Made by a program: the position numbers and the translations under genes. Source: Methyloligella sp. (GTDB taxonomy: Bacteria; Pseudomonadota; Alphaproteobacteria; Rhizobiales; HXMU1428-3). Taken from it: a stretch of 64,000 nt of DNA. Below are positions 36,261 through 45,327 of this stretch, in pieces. Where the stretch lies: assembly GCA_021604645.1 (NCBI GenBank), contig BQJJ01000002.1, positions 124,001 through 188,000 on the forward strand, read 5' to 3'. The notes beneath the pieces were generated by a model that was not told the origin of the DNA, did not search any database, and saw nothing but the letters and a program-made list of their open reading frames with translations. Position 1 is the stretch's first letter, and every line of letters starts with the position of its first letter.

Positions 36261-36710
36261 TTATTCGCAATAACCACCACGGCATCGTTCTCGCATTAGA
36301 TCTCTTAATTCTTCTTTGAAATCTTTCGCCTGATCGCGACCGTCTGTACGGCCTTCACTTTTTCCAACCGGATAACCATTTTCATATCCAATTCTATATC
36401 CGGCCTTATATCCTCTAACATAAGCTGCCCAGTCAAAACTGCTTCGATTTTGAGAAGTTGAAAAGCTATTTCGTGGTCGTTTCAACTCGTCTCTATAACC
36501 ACGTTTATAGCCATATTTGTACCCATCATTATAGCCATGACTATAGCCAGTTTTTTTACCAGCTTTCAGTCCTTGTTGATAAGAAGATGCAGCTGATGCT
36601 TCTGTCACAGACACGGTGCCAACAACGCCAAGCGACATAAAAAGAGCTATCATTGGTAGTAGAGCGCGTTTGAAGAAATTTCGGTTTGTTAATTTTGAAA
36701 ATATTTTCAT
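36261..36710 (-). CDS. Exported protein with two blocks of Gly-X3 (GYxx) repeats
   Basis: 149 residues. The N-terminus has a long signal peptide (ALLPMIALFMSLGVVGTVSV, cleavage near ASAAS). The mature part contains two runs in which Gly returns every fourth residue: residues about 48-74 (GLKAGKKTGYSHGYNDGYKY, then GYKRGYRD) and about 97-123 (GYKAGYRIGYENGYPVGKSE, then GRTDG). Most are GYxx with basic residues. This periodicity is that of the deca-GX3 motif known from Yae1/Lto1, where it forms paired helices, but the rest is unrelated and this protein is exported. Two C-terminal cysteines (ERCRGGYCE) may form a disulfide. Function unknown. Confidence 0.75.
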   Translation of the reverse strand: MKIFSKLTNRNFFKRALLPMIALFMSLGVVGTVSVTEASAASSYQQGLKAGKKTGYSHGYNDGYKYGYKRGYRDELKRPRNSFSTSQNRSSFDWAAYVRGYKAGYRIGYENGYPVGKSEGRTDGRDQAKDFKEELRDLMRERCRGGYCE

Positions 36711-37063
36711 TTGTTTAGTCCCTAATTTGTGTGTTGCTTATGGTCATATAAAAGCCCAACTCACATTTAGGGAGCATGAATTACGCATTTAGAAACTATT
36801 CATGTAGATTACAAATATGTAATGATAAAAAGACCTTAAGCATCACTTCTCCATTGAATGGCGATGGTTGAAGGGCATGAAGTTTCGATAAAAAATCTTT
36901 GAGTTAGCTTCGCCCCATTTAATTTTATTCACATAAAATTCTTTCAGTAAAAATCTATTCCAAAACCATTCTCATCTAACTTTTCTGGCTCAAATTTCAA
37001 TCGGCCAGATCAATCCGTAGTTCTAATTAATTCCGATATTTTTTAAATATTGCAAAGAAAATA
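36711..37063. other. Non-coding divergent spacer
   Basis: AT-rich region between the Gly-X3 gene (minus) and the zinc operon (plus). It holds their promoters; beyond the Zur-like box at its right end I see no other element. Confidence 0.4.
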
Positions 37064-37083
37064 TGTTATGTTATAACATAACA
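37064..37083. promoter_or_regulatory. Zur-type operator
   Basis: TGTTATGTTATAACATAACA is a perfect 20-bp palindrome matching the alphaproteobacterial Zur box pattern, 81 bp before the COG0523 GTPase start. The controlled genes (zinc chaperone GTPase and DUF1826) are standard Zur-regulon members. Confidence 0.8.
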
Positions 37084-37164
37084 AAACGCGTCACTTCATT
37101 TGCTATCGATCCTTTTCAAATAAGTGAAGAAGCATAAATCTATTTTTAAAAATTCTTGAGGCTC

Positions 37165-38391
37165 ATGGAACAACAACTTCAAAAGAAACTCCCTGTCACA
37201 GTCTTATCTGGCTTTTTGGGAGCAGGAAAAACAACCCTCCTAAACCACGTTCTTAATAACCGTGAGGGATTGAAAGTCGCTGTCATTGTCAATGATATGA
37301 GTGAGGTAAACATTGACGCTGACTTAGTAAAAGAAGGAGGTGCAGATCTTTCCCGCACGGATGAAAAGCTCGTTGAAATGAGCAATGGCTGTATTTGCTG
37401 CACCCTAAGAGATGACCTTCTACAAGAAGTAAGAAGGCTCTCGGAAGAAGGACGTTTTGACCATCTCTTGATTGAGTCAACCGGCATTTCAGAACCGCTC
37501 CCCGTCGCAGCCACATTTGAATTCAGAGATGAAAATGATGCAAGTTTAAGCGATATCGCAGAACTAGACACCATGGTAACAGTGGTCGATGCCATCAATC
37601 TTCTGGCAGATTACAGCTCAACAGATCTCTTAAAAGATCGCGGAGAATATCTAGGAGACGAAGACGAAAGAACACTTGTCGATTTGTTAGTGGATCAAAT
37701 CGAATTTGCAAACGTTATCATCCTAAACAAAATCGAGTTAGCAACACCCGAACAGTTAGAAACAGCTCGAACTGTTATCCGCTCACTCAACCCAGAAGCA
37801 AAACTGATTGAAACCTCGATGGCTAAAGTCGATTTAAACCAAGTCATTGACACAGGGCTATTCGACTATGAAACAGCACACAAACACCCACTCTGGTATA
37901 AAGAACTTTATGAGTTTGAAGACCATACCCCAGAAACAGAAGAGTACGGCATCGGAAGTTTTGTATACCGCGCCCGCCGGCCCTTCGATCCAGAAAAATT
38001 TCACAAATTCATCAATTCTTCCTGGCCCGGTGTCATTCGCTCCAAAGGACATTTCTGGCTGGCAACACGCCCTCAATGGGTGGGTGAATTAAGCCAAGCT
38101 GGCCCACTTGTTCGCACAGAAGGCCTCGGAGTTTGGTGGGTTTCCGTTCCTAAAAACCAATGGCCTCAACACGCTGAATGGGAAAAGATATTGAAAAAAA
38201 ATTGGGACGACACTTATGGAGACCGCCGCCAAGAAATCGTCTTCATAGGTTCAGGCATGAATGAAGCAGAACTCCGCTTAAAATTAGATGACTGCTTGGT
38301 CGAAGAAAAAGTAAAAGGCCAAATGGACATCGATGGTTGGAGCGATCTAAAGGACCCATTCCCAAACTGGAAGCAAGAAGGTGACGCATGA
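37165..38391 (+). CDS. COG0523/CobW-family zinc metallochaperone GTPase (ZigA/ZagA-like)
   Basis: 408-residue G3E GTPase that delivers zinc to client enzymes when zinc is scarce. Motifs: Walker [21 protein letters not shown], the metal-binding CxCC in [15 protein letters not shown], the switch region [15 protein letters not shown], NKxD-type LNKIELA, and a C-terminal CobW domain with [13 protein letters not shown]. The start ATG 37165 is chosen over the TTG at 37156 because GAGG lies between them. A Zur-type palindrome precedes it and DUF1826 follows with a 4-bp overlap; that triple marks the zinc-starvation version of the family rather than cobalamin CobW or nitrile-hydratase activators. Confidence 0.88.
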   Translation: MEQQLQKKLPVTVLSGFLGAGKTTLLNHVLNNREGLKVAVIVNDMSEVNIDADLVKEGGADLSRTDEKLVEMSNGCICCTLRDDLLQEVRRLSEEGRFDHLLIESTGISEPLPVAATFEFRDENDASLSDIAELDTMVTVVDAINLLADYSSTDLLKDRGEYLGDEDERTLVDLLVDQIEFANVIILNKIELATPEQLETARTVIRSLNPEAKLIETSMAKVDLNQVIDTGLFDYETAHKHPLWYKELYEFEDHTPETEEYGIGSFVYRARRPFDPEKFHKFINSSWPGVIRSKGHFWLATRPQWVGELSQAGPLVRTEGLGVWWVSVPKNQWPQHAEWEKILKKNWDDTYGDRRQEIVFIGSGMNEAELRLKLDDCLVEEKVKGQMDIDGWSDLKDPFPNWKQEGDA

Positions 38392-39083
38392 AACAAGCAG
38401 CACAAGAACAAGTAGAAGACAAAGCACCACCACCCCAGGATCTAACAACTCTTGGAGATCTAACCCTCACAACAGAGACAATAAACGGTTTAGCAAACAT
38501 CAGCGAACCAATGTTTAGCCTTGTTATATGGGAGAGAAAAACCCCTCAGTCTTTACAAAAATGGTTTGCAGAGCAACAGCCAGAACAACTTCCCTCCGGC
38601 CGCGTACTTGCAGATAGGCATAATATACGCGAAGCGATCAAAACTTTCTTTTTAAAGAATAAACACAACGAACAAAATGAACAGCAGTGGCTTGCAAACG
38701 ACATTGTTCAGCTCGCACAAAAATATGCTGACATCACAGGTTCGAACAAAATCGACATTCGCCTGGACGTTATCCAAAATGATGCATGTTGGAAATTCCA
38801 TCTTGATCGCGTGGACTACAGACTTGTCACAACATATAAAGGAGAAGGCACTCAATATGTCTCTCCAGAAAATGCCGAACAAGCTATAAATGAACAAACG
38901 GACTATAGCGGCCCCATTAAAAAGATTGATGAGCAAAATGTAGCAATCTTCAAAGGCTCAAATAACACATGCGGTAAAGGCATCGTCCACAGATCTCCCC
39001 CAATTAAAGAGAAACAAGAAACAAGGCTACTTCTTTGCCTCAACGCCCGTTCAGAGGTTTCTCCAAACCTTTGGAGCTCTTAA
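38388..39083 (+). CDS. DUF1826 protein of the zinc-limitation operon
   Basis: 231 residues of the DUF1826 family, found almost always beside Zur-controlled COG0523 GTPases. Typical blocks: [40 protein letters not shown] then [35 protein letters not shown], and RLLLCLN. Conserved Cys and His in CWKFHLD and GIVHRSPP could bind metal. Soluble, no signal peptide. Its ATG overlaps the GTPase stop (ATGA), so it is coupled to it. The biochemical role is unknown; a helper or alternative enzyme used in zinc shortage is the usual guess. Confidence 0.85.
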   Translation: MKQAAQEQVEDKAPPPQDLTTLGDLTLTTETINGLANISEPMFSLVIWERKTPQSLQKWFAEQQPEQLPSGRVLADRHNIREAIKTFFLKNKHNEQNEQQWLANDIVQLAQKYADITGSNKIDIRLDVIQNDACWKFHLDRVDYRLVTTYKGEGTQYVSPENAEQAINEQTDYSGPIKKIDEQNVAIFKGSNNTCGKGIVHRSPPIKEKQETRLLLCLNARSEVSPNLWSS

Positions 39084-39134
39084 AGCTATGGGCAAAATCT
39101 AACCAAACTTTCAAAGGCCCGTCCCCAGCCTTAT

Positions 39135-39175
39135 TCAACTCTAACGCTTTAAGAGTTTTAAAGCGTTAGAGTTGA
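39135..39175. terminator. Very strong hairpin behind the zinc operon
   Basis: An 18-bp perfect inverted repeat (arms TCAACTCTAACGCTTTAA and its complement) with a 5-nt loop, 52 bp past the DUF1826 stop, followed by TCTTTC. Confidence 0.65.
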
Positions 39176-39260
39176 TCTTTCATAATTTAAAAATCATAAT
39201 AGATAATAACACTGACTTGCTTATCTATTACCGATGTTTATTTGAAAAGAAAGAAAGCCA

Positions 39261-39599
39261 ATGGTTCAAAAAATTTGTCTCACTTGGGGAACGGCACTAC
39301 TACTAACAAGCACATCAATCTCCCCTTTAAAAGCAAATGAATTATTGGAATATGGGGAATATCTCAGCAAGGAGTGCAGCACCTGCCATAAAAAAAACTC
39401 CAAGACTAAAGGCATCCCATCCATAGTCGGAATAGAACCAGAGAGCTTCATAAAAGTTTTGAAGTCTTACAAAGATGGAACTTTAAAAAATGAGACTATG
39501 ATTTCAGTTGCTAAATCATTAGATGATGAGCAAATGAAAGCATTGGCCTTATATTTTCATTCCTTAAAAGAACCCGAGAAAACCTGCCAAAAACAATAG
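39261..39599 (+). CDS. Small periplasmic cytochrome c, possible FccA-like partner
   Basis: 112 residues with a signal peptide (LTWGTALLLTSTSISPLKAN) and one class I haem-binding motif CSTCH at about residue 39. The C-terminal Met ligand is probably in NETMISVAKSL, and MKALALYFHSL closes the fold as in the cytochrome c553/FccA group. It is convergent with the FccB-like gene, 19 bp apart, so although not cotranscribed it is a natural candidate for the cytochrome subunit that accepts electrons from the flavoprotein. No strong ribosome site. Confidence 0.8.
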   Translation: MVQKICLTWGTALLLTSTSISPLKANELLEYGEYLSKECSTCHKKNSKTKGIPSIVGIEPESFIKVLKSYKDGTLKNETMISVAKSLDDEQMKALALYFHSLKEPEKTCQKQ

Positions 39600-39618
39600 T
39601 GTCCCCTACATAGCGCCC

Positions 39619-40905
39619 TTATGATTTCACAAACATCTCATTCGTGATGCTGTCATACCAACTCAAAGACTCGTTAAATGTCTTTTTGCGCAGCTCATCA
39701 GTTTCACCCGTTTTCGAAATGAATTTATCCTTAGTCACAAGAGAGTCAGGTCCAGCCGTGTAATTCGCTCCAACCTTAACGCTATTATCAACCGAAATCA
39801 TCGACCAACATGTGTTTCTATAACGCGCTGGAAACTTTCTCTTGCCAACAAGCTCAGCCTGAATGGCGTTGGCCACAACACGGGCCTGACTATTGGCTGA
39901 AAAGGCAGACTTTGGCATCGTTTTAGCAATCGAAGAATCACCAATCACATAAACATCCTTTTGAAGAGCAGAAGAAAAATCCTTTGGATTAATCGGACAC
40001 CAGTCCCCTTTGGCACAACCAGCAATATGCGCAATCTTGCCTGCCTTTTGCGCTGGAATAATGTTAGCAACATCAGCCTTTGTCACCTCCCCATCACCGG
40101 TGGTCACCGTCATGGCAGATACATCAACCTTTTTGACACCGCCATCAGTAAACTCAGGTGAAACCCACTCAATAATATCTTGATAATAATCAAGCCAGCC
40201 TTCTTGAAACAAAGCCATCTTAGAGAATTTTTCTTTCGGATCAAAAATCATCAATTTCGACCCTGGCTTATGTTTCTGCAAATAATGCGCAATCATCGAA
40301 GCCCGTTCATAAGGCCCAGGTGGGCAGCGAAATGGATTTGGCGGTGCTGCCATAACAACTGTTCCACCAGCTTTCATCTCTTTTAATTGCGTTTTTAAAA
40401 TCTGCGTCTGAACGCCAGCTTTCCAGGCATGAGGCATAGTCTTAGCAGCTTCCGCAGAATACCCCTCAATCGCATCATATTTAAAATCAATCCCAGGTGA
40501 TAAAACAAGTTTATCATAAGAGATCTTGTCACCTGTCTTCAGCGTAACTTGTTTTTTAGCCGTATCAACACCAGTGGCTAATTCAGAGACGACCTTAATG
40601 CCGAGTTTTTTTAAACCCTCATAATCATGAGTGATCGAGTCCAAGGTGCGGAACCCACCAAGATAGAGGTTCGAGAAAAAACAGGTCGTATATTTAGCCT
40701 GGATCTCAATTAAAGTAACATCCAGTTGCGGCGCGCTTTTTTTAAGGTAATGAGCAACAGAAGCACCACCAGCACCACCACCAATGATAACCACCTTCCC
40801 CTTGCCTTCAGCAATCGCAAAAGAAGACCCCACACCAGTCGCAACAGCCGACACCCCAACAGAAGCCGCCAATTGCACAAACTTCCTACGATCAATCCTA
40901 GTCAT
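39619..40905 (-). CDS. fccB: Flavocytochrome c sulfide dehydrogenase, flavoprotein subunit (FccB/SoxF-like)
   Basis: 428-residue periplasmic FAD enzyme oxidising sulfide to sulfur or polysulfide and passing electrons to a cytochrome c. Start ATG 40905, preceded by GGGAGG. A twin-arginine leader (DRRKFVQLAASVGVSAVATG) indicates folded export. FAD motif VVIIGGGAGGASVAHYLKKS; TTCFFSNLYLGG; the redox-active cysteine pair expected for FccB at RCPPGPYERASM and CAKGDWCPINP; the C-terminal FAD box DVYVIGDSSIAKTMPKSAFS; then the FCSD C-terminal domain with RNTCWSMI. The cytochrome subunit is not adjacent on the same strand; small cytochromes at 39261 and 45328 are candidates. Confidence 0.88.
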   Translation of the reverse strand: MTRIDRRKFVQLAASVGVSAVATGVGSSFAIAEGKGKVVIIGGGAGGASVAHYLKKSAPQLDVTLIEIQAKYTTCFFSNLYLGGFRTLDSITHDYEGLKKLGIKVVSELATGVDTAKKQVTLKTGDKISYDKLVLSPGIDFKYDAIEGYSAEAAKTMPHAWKAGVQTQILKTQLKEMKAGGTVVMAAPPNPFRCPPGPYERASMIAHYLQKHKPGSKLMIFDPKEKFSKMALFQEGWLDYYQDIIEWVSPEFTDGGVKKVDVSAMTVTTGDGEVTKADVANIIPAQKAGKIAHIAGCAKGDWCPINPKDFSSALQKDVYVIGDSSIAKTMPKSAFSANSQARVVANAIQAELVGKRKFPARYRNTCWSMISVDNSVKVGANYTAGPDSLVTKDKFISKTGETDELRKKTFNESLSWYDSITNEMFVKS

Positions 40906-41201
40906 ACCCTCACCTCCCAAAGCTAACAATCTTAATGTTATAGTTTTCTACTTGCCCAACAGTGTCAACGCTGATGATGCAAATTAATTCACTGATAATC
41001 ATCACTTTTAAGTTAAGGCATCTAACAATTCGAAATTATTATGATTTTAAATTCAATATTAACCAACCAAACATTTCACATAACAAAAATCAACGTTACT
41101 GATAATTAAGCATAGAAAACAAAGCAAAGTTAAGTAAAGATTTACAAACAATTCAGTATATACAAGCAAAGGCTGCCTCAAAAACAAAGTGAGATAAAGT
41201 T
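40906..41201. other. Divergent spacer between fccB and the DUF4274 gene
   Basis: About 300 bp, AT-rich, non-coding. A weak inverted repeat TGATGAT...ATCATCA spans 40972-41004 and could be a binding site for an fccB regulator. Confidence 0.3.
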
Positions 41202-41744
41202 TTGACCAATCCATTTGCTAATGATCATGACGCCATAGGCTGCGAACCTTTAATCTCCTTGTTAAAAAACAAACCTCAATCTGTTTGGCTCGGATTATTT
41301 CATCATATGAATTGGGATTGCTGTGAATATGCAATCTATTGGATGGTCACTCAACCAGAGTGCTGCAAAGAACTGGCTGCTAGTGTATTCGGATATTCAT
41401 GTCCCTCAAATTTATATTACGGTGAGTATAAAGATGGTGACTGGGAAGAACGCGGGAATTTGATACCTCTTAAAATAATAGAAAAATGGAGCGATGGAAA
41501 ATATCACCAAGAAGATCTACAATTTAATTTTGATTATTTTAAAATAGAAGTTGATGGCTTCATCCGCGACAGAGAAAAGAATGGTAAGAGTTACCCCAAA
41601 CTCGAGATTCCAGAAGATCTATTAAATTTCAAACCCGGAAACAAACCTATTGACCTACCTAAAGAACTAGATCCTCGCATCAACCCAGAAATTTGGGATT
41701 TATTTCATTCCTTAGGAACTAATGCTGGCAGCAGGCCAGCATAG
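41202..41744 (+). CDS. DUF4274-like protein
   Basis: 180 residues beginning at TTG 41202 (no ATG in frame near the start; the ribosome site is weak). The N-terminal segment LFHHMNWDCCEYAIYWMVTQ then PECCKELAASVFGYSCP resembles DUF4274, a short domain found in stand-alone cytoplasmic proteins, some linked to toxin-immunity loci. The C-terminal 90 residues are charged and unrecognised. Seven cysteines and high Trp content are notable. No signal peptide. Function unknown. Confidence 0.65.
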   Translation: MTNPFANDHDAIGCEPLISLLKNKPQSVWLGLFHHMNWDCCEYAIYWMVTQPECCKELAASVFGYSCPSNLYYGEYKDGDWEERGNLIPLKIIEKWSDGKYHQEDLQFNFDYFKIEVDGFIRDREKNGKSYPKLEIPEDLLNFKPGNKPIDLPKELDPRINPEIWDLFHSLGTNAGSRPA

Positions 41745-41785
41745 TTTTAAGCTTCCCTTAAATTAATTATAAAAGATAAATCAAA

Positions 41786-42274
41786 ATGGACAGCCTTTTA
41801 AAAAACCCATCAGAATTAAATCTGGAATTGTATTTTTTAATATCCATAGTTACATTGTTATTATACTTTTACAGCTCCAAACGAGATTGGAACATGTCCA
41901 TCATCGTCAATTGGGGAATCACTTTTAATCTCGTTTATTGGTTTTACCTGGGAATTTCAGCTCATAGTATTAGAGCCGATTTAAGAGGGGACGAATTTTA
42001 CTTATTCGAGCTAAAAAACATAGCAAACATCCCATCTTTTTTCTTAATCGGTTTCATAGTGCAATACGTTGTAACCCCAAGCTCTGGTCTCGCGCTAATC
42101 CTATCATATTTTTATAAGAGACTATTAAAAACAGAAAAACAAAAGAATGCAGATACAATAATGGCTTATGCACCCTACATGTCAAAAGTCATCATTTGTC
42201 TCTGGGGAGTTACAACTTTTTGCCTTTATCAATTCAGCTTAAACAACTGGATTATCAAAGATTTATTAGAGTGA
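41786..42274 (+). CDS. Hypothetical inner-membrane protein
   Basis: 162 residues with about four hydrophobic segments: LYFLISIVTLLLYFYS, VNWGITFNLVYWFYLGI, ANIPSFFLIGFIVQYVVT with SSGLALILSYFYK, and SKVIICLWGVTTFCLYQF. A charged loop (SIRADLRGDEFYLFELKN) lies between segments two and three. I do not recognise the family. It follows the DUF4274-like gene by 41 bp on the same strand and may be cotranscribed with it. Confidence 0.6.
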   Translation: MDSLLKNPSELNLELYFLISIVTLLLYFYSSKRDWNMSIIVNWGITFNLVYWFYLGISAHSIRADLRGDEFYLFELKNIANIPSFFLIGFIVQYVVTPSSGLALILSYFYKRLLKTEKQKNADTIMAYAPYMSKVIICLWGVTTFCLYQFSLNNWIIKDLLE

Positions 42275-42546
42275 GCACTTTATTACAGCCTTACTAACTG
42301 CTAATTCAAAAAACTAAACCCACTTTCAATACTAAACATCAAGAATAGGGCTGACCAATTAATAATATCAAATGAAGTATATTGAAACAGAATCTCACTC
42401 AATGAGTAAGCTATGCCCTAACTCGTCTTTACCTAATTTCACTCATAAACTTTACGCTTGCATAGCATGCTAATTAGCAGCTCTATTAAAAGAAATTCCA
42501 AAACAATGGAAAGTCTCTAACACTCAATAAAGAAAGAAGGTGCTTT

Positions 42547-43143
42547 GTGAAAGTTTTATATGTAGATGACGAACGCTCAGCCCTAAATTCGTTTGCAGCC
42601 GATCATGCGAAAGACGGAATCAGCGTCGAGTGTTTCCAAGATGCAAGAGCACTCCCTGAACTGCTTGCATCCAAAAGCTCAAAAGACTTACCTGATGTAG
42701 TTGTCATGGATCTTTATATGACAAATGAGAAAACAAATAGCCCCAAAGCAATCAAAACAAATAGAGATGTTGATGAGTTAGTAGAACGGATCGCAGAGGT
42801 TCGTGCTGAGCTTGCTGAGCTGGTTAAGAAAGAAAAAACACCGGCTGCAATAGATGCTCTCAAAGAAATCCGTAACAATCCAAACACCAAACAAGTGCCT
42901 GTCATTTTAGTAACGAGAGAAGGCCTGGCACTTCTCGGAGATTCTCTCGTGCAACAATCCCTCGAACTGGGCGCTGAATGGATGATGAAAGGCCGGGCTC
43001 CTGAAACAGTTCGCGCTTTGATTAATCGCACATATACCCAATCTCTAGCATCACAGCGCAGACTAAAGCGAGACGTAACCCTAACCCTCTTCGGCGCCCT
43101 CCTTGGCGCCGTCTTAGGAAAAATACTAGGAGCTCTGTTCTAG
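42547..43143 (+). CDS. Response-regulator receiver protein with coiled-coil insert and membrane tail
   Basis: 198 residues from GTG 42547 (AAGAAGG site). The receiver core is visible: KVLYVDDERSA with the acidic pair, PDVVVMDLYM with the phospho-acceptor Asp near residue 58, PVILVTREG, and WMMKGRA with the switch Lys. Between beta-3 and beta-4 it carries an extra charged, helical insert of about 45 residues (DVDELVERIAEVRAELAELV). The last 25 residues form a glycine-zipper membrane helix (LTLFGALLGAVLGKILGALF), so the protein is probably anchored in the inner membrane. No DNA-binding output domain and no partner kinase nearby. Confidence 0.75.
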   Translation: MKVLYVDDERSALNSFAADHAKDGISVECFQDARALPELLASKSSKDLPDVVVMDLYMTNEKTNSPKAIKTNRDVDELVERIAEVRAELAELVKKEKTPAAIDALKEIRNNPNTKQVPVILVTREGLALLGDSLVQQSLELGAEWMMKGRAPETVRALINRTYTQSLASQRRLKRDVTLTLFGALLGAVLGKILGALF

Positions 43144-43216
43144 ATAGGCCACTTTCAGAAACGTAGGCAGAACTGCCTTAAGAGACAATAAACACAAAGT
43201 CACATCACGAAGAAGG

Positions 43217-43415
43217 AGTGACGCTACTTCAGCGTCAGGACATGGCGAAGCGCTTCGCAAAGCCCGGTGCAAAAGATCAGCCTGAACGAAGCGCAGCGAG
43301 TACGGATAAACTGATCACAAACAAACGCTGCTCCGTCGGAGGGCCCGTCGCTATAAGCGGCGCGGTTGCTGGTGGGCAACCTGAAGCGCCCCTAAAGAGT
43401 ATAGCCGTGAGAGAA
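43217..43415. repeat. GC-rich cluster of hairpins
   Basis: Within AT-rich surroundings this 200-bp patch holds successive perfect inverted repeats: GACGCT/AGCGTC at 43220-43236, the 14-bp palindrome GCGAAGCGCTTCGC at 43245-43258, CTCCG/CGGAG near 43330, and a tail GGTGGGCAACCTGAAGCGCC that repeats the motif of the dispersed element. A 71-codon open frame crosses it but is low-complexity and unconvincing. Confidence 0.5.
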
Positions 43416-43420
43416 AACAG

Positions 43421-43454
43421 CACGGATGCGTAGTGGGCATCTGGAGTGCAACTA
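43421..43454 (+). repeat. Dispersed GGATGC/GCATC repeat, copy 2
   Basis: CACGGATGCGTAGTGGGCAT then CTGGAGTGCAACTA; shares GGATGC-N-GTGGGCATCTG-AG with copies at 36000, 48081 and 51766. Confidence 0.55.
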
Positions 43455-43456
43455 AA

Positions 43457-45046
43457 TCAGTGCCCGCCGTTTCCATACTTCGTTTCATAATCAACAGCCA
43501 GACCATAAACAGGATCATCATTTTCCTTATCAACAATCAGCATACCAGAGCGCTCAAGCAGCATCTGACAATCACGGCTCAAATGGCGCACATGGAGCTT
43601 CTTGCGATACCCATCATAACGCGCAGCCAGTGCCTCAATCGCTTCAAGCGCTGAGTGATCCCAAAGCCGGGCTTCTTTAAAATCAATAATCACTTCATCA
43701 GGATCATCTTTCGGGTCAAAATATTCCTGAAACTCAGCAACAGATGAGAAGTAAAGTTGCCCGTTAACATGATAAACTTTTGCGCCGGTATCCTTCATGC
43801 AATCACGAATGTGAACATGCTTCGCACTTTCCCAGGCAAACACAAGAGCTGAAACAATCACACCAACAATCACCGCAATCGCAAGGTCAGTAAACACAGT
43901 CACAAGTGAAACTAAGATCAGTACAAACGCATCAGTGTAAGGAATTTTAGGAAGCATCTTAAATGTATCCCAGGCAAAGGTACCAATCACCACCATAAAC
44001 ATCACACCAACGAGAGCCGCCAGTGGAATAAGCTCTATCAAATCAGACGCAAACAGAATAAAGCAAAGCAAGAAGATCGCTGCTGCAATGCCCGAAATTC
44101 GTGTCCGTCCACCTGATGTTACATTAATCATGGTCTGACCAATCATCGCACAGCCACCCATACCACCAAAGAAACCACAAACCACATTCGACGCACCCTG
44201 AGCCAAACACTCTTTCGACGCACCACCGCGTTTCTCAAGCTTGTCATTCACAAGATTAAGTGTCAGCAAACTTTCAATCAAACCAATCGCCGCCAAAATC
44301 AAAGCATATGGCAAGATGATTTTAAAGGTCTCAAACGTGAGGGGAACAGAAGGAATAGAAAACGGCGGTAACCCAGCGCCAATATCCGCCAAATCACCAA
44401 CAGTGCGTGTATCAAGTTTAAAGAAAATAGCTAGCGCACTCACAAGTCCAATTGCAACAAGCGGGGCTGGAATGGTCTGTGTCACCTTCGGCACCAGATA
44501 AATCAGCAGCATAGTCAAAAACACAAGCCCCATCATGGTGGTAAGCTGGTCTCCATTCATCCATTGCTGTACACCATTAGCATCGGCCACTTTAAATTGA
44601 GAGAGCTGAGCTAAGAAAATCACAATCGCCAAGCCGTTCACAAACCCAAGCATCACAGGGCGCGGCACCATACGTATGAATTTACCGAGATGAAAAACAC
44701 CGGCTATCAGTTGGAAAATCCCCATAAGCACAACTGTTGCAAACAAATATTGCACACCATGCGTCATCACCAGCTCAACCATAACAACTGCCAAGGCACC
44801 TGTTGCACCGGAAATCATGCCAGGCCGACCACCATAAAGCGCCGTGATTAACCCAACAATAAAGGCAGCATAAAGTCCAACCAACGGCTCAACACCAGCA
44901 ACAAAAGCAAAAGCAACGGCCTCTGGCACAAGGGCAAGAGCAACCGTTAAGCCACAAAGAATTTCAATTTGAAATCGCGAAATTGTTAAAGGTTCACCAC
45001 CAAGATAACGTTTGGCCGCGTCAAGAAAAGAAGCCTGCGTGCTCAA
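43457..45046 (-). CDS. SulP-family anion (sulfate) transporter
   Basis: 529-residue inner-membrane SLC26/SulP protein. I place the start at TTG 45046, which has AGGA eight bases ahead; the frame stays open to 45145 without a ribosome site. About ten to twelve hydrophobic helices with the family blocks CGLTVALALVPEAVAFAFVA (helix 1), LYAAFIVGLITALYGGRPGM, and a conserved GFFGGMGGCAMIGQTMIN. The C-terminal cytoplasmic STAS domain (from about 410) includes VYHVNGQLYFSSVAEFQEYF and the loop LWDHSALEAIEAL. It could export sulfate or import it, or move bicarbonate; the nearby sulfide dehydrogenase and cytochromes make a sulfur link plausible but unproven. Confidence 0.88.
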   Translation of the reverse strand: MSTQASFLDAAKRYLGGEPLTISRFQIEILCGLTVALALVPEAVAFAFVAGVEPLVGLYAAFIVGLITALYGGRPGMISGATGALAVVMVELVMTHGVQYLFATVVLMGIFQLIAGVFHLGKFIRMVPRPVMLGFVNGLAIVIFLAQLSQFKVADANGVQQWMNGDQLTTMMGLVFLTMLLIYLVPKVTQTIPAPLVAIGLVSALAIFFKLDTRTVGDLADIGAGLPPFSIPSVPLTFETFKIILPYALILAAIGLIESLLTLNLVNDKLEKRGGASKECLAQGASNVVCGFFGGMGGCAMIGQTMINVTSGGRTRISGIAAAIFLLCFILFASDLIELIPLAALVGVMFMVVIGTFAWDTFKMLPKIPYTDAFVLILVSLVTVFTDLAIAVIVGVIVSALVFAWESAKHVHIRDCMKDTGAKVYHVNGQLYFSSVAEFQEYFDPKDDPDEVIIDFKEARLWDHSALEAIEALAARYDGYRKKLHVRHLSRDCQMLLERSGMLIVDKENDDPVYGLAVDYETKYGNGGH

Positions 45047-45327
45047 TTTTTTATTCCTAATTTTTGAAAATAAAAGTCCCAAAGAGCTTCGCTCTAACAG
45101 AACAAGATGAAATCTATAAGTCTCAATATTGACACACCAAAACAAATCTCAACAAATGCTTGAGTATGATCAAGGGCTCACATCGTCAGAATTAACAGTG
45201 AAGTGAAGCAAATTCAGGCGAACTCATAGCCTAATGAGAGACAAAACACAAGGTTACCACACTTCACAGCATAAGCTCTTTGACTATATGACCAGATAAA
45301 ATGAGTTAAGAGCGCTAAAAACAAACA

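Noticed and set aside
43218-43433. 71-codon plus-strand frame
   Set aside because: Lies entirely on the hairpin cluster; composition reflects the inverted repeats rather than a protein.
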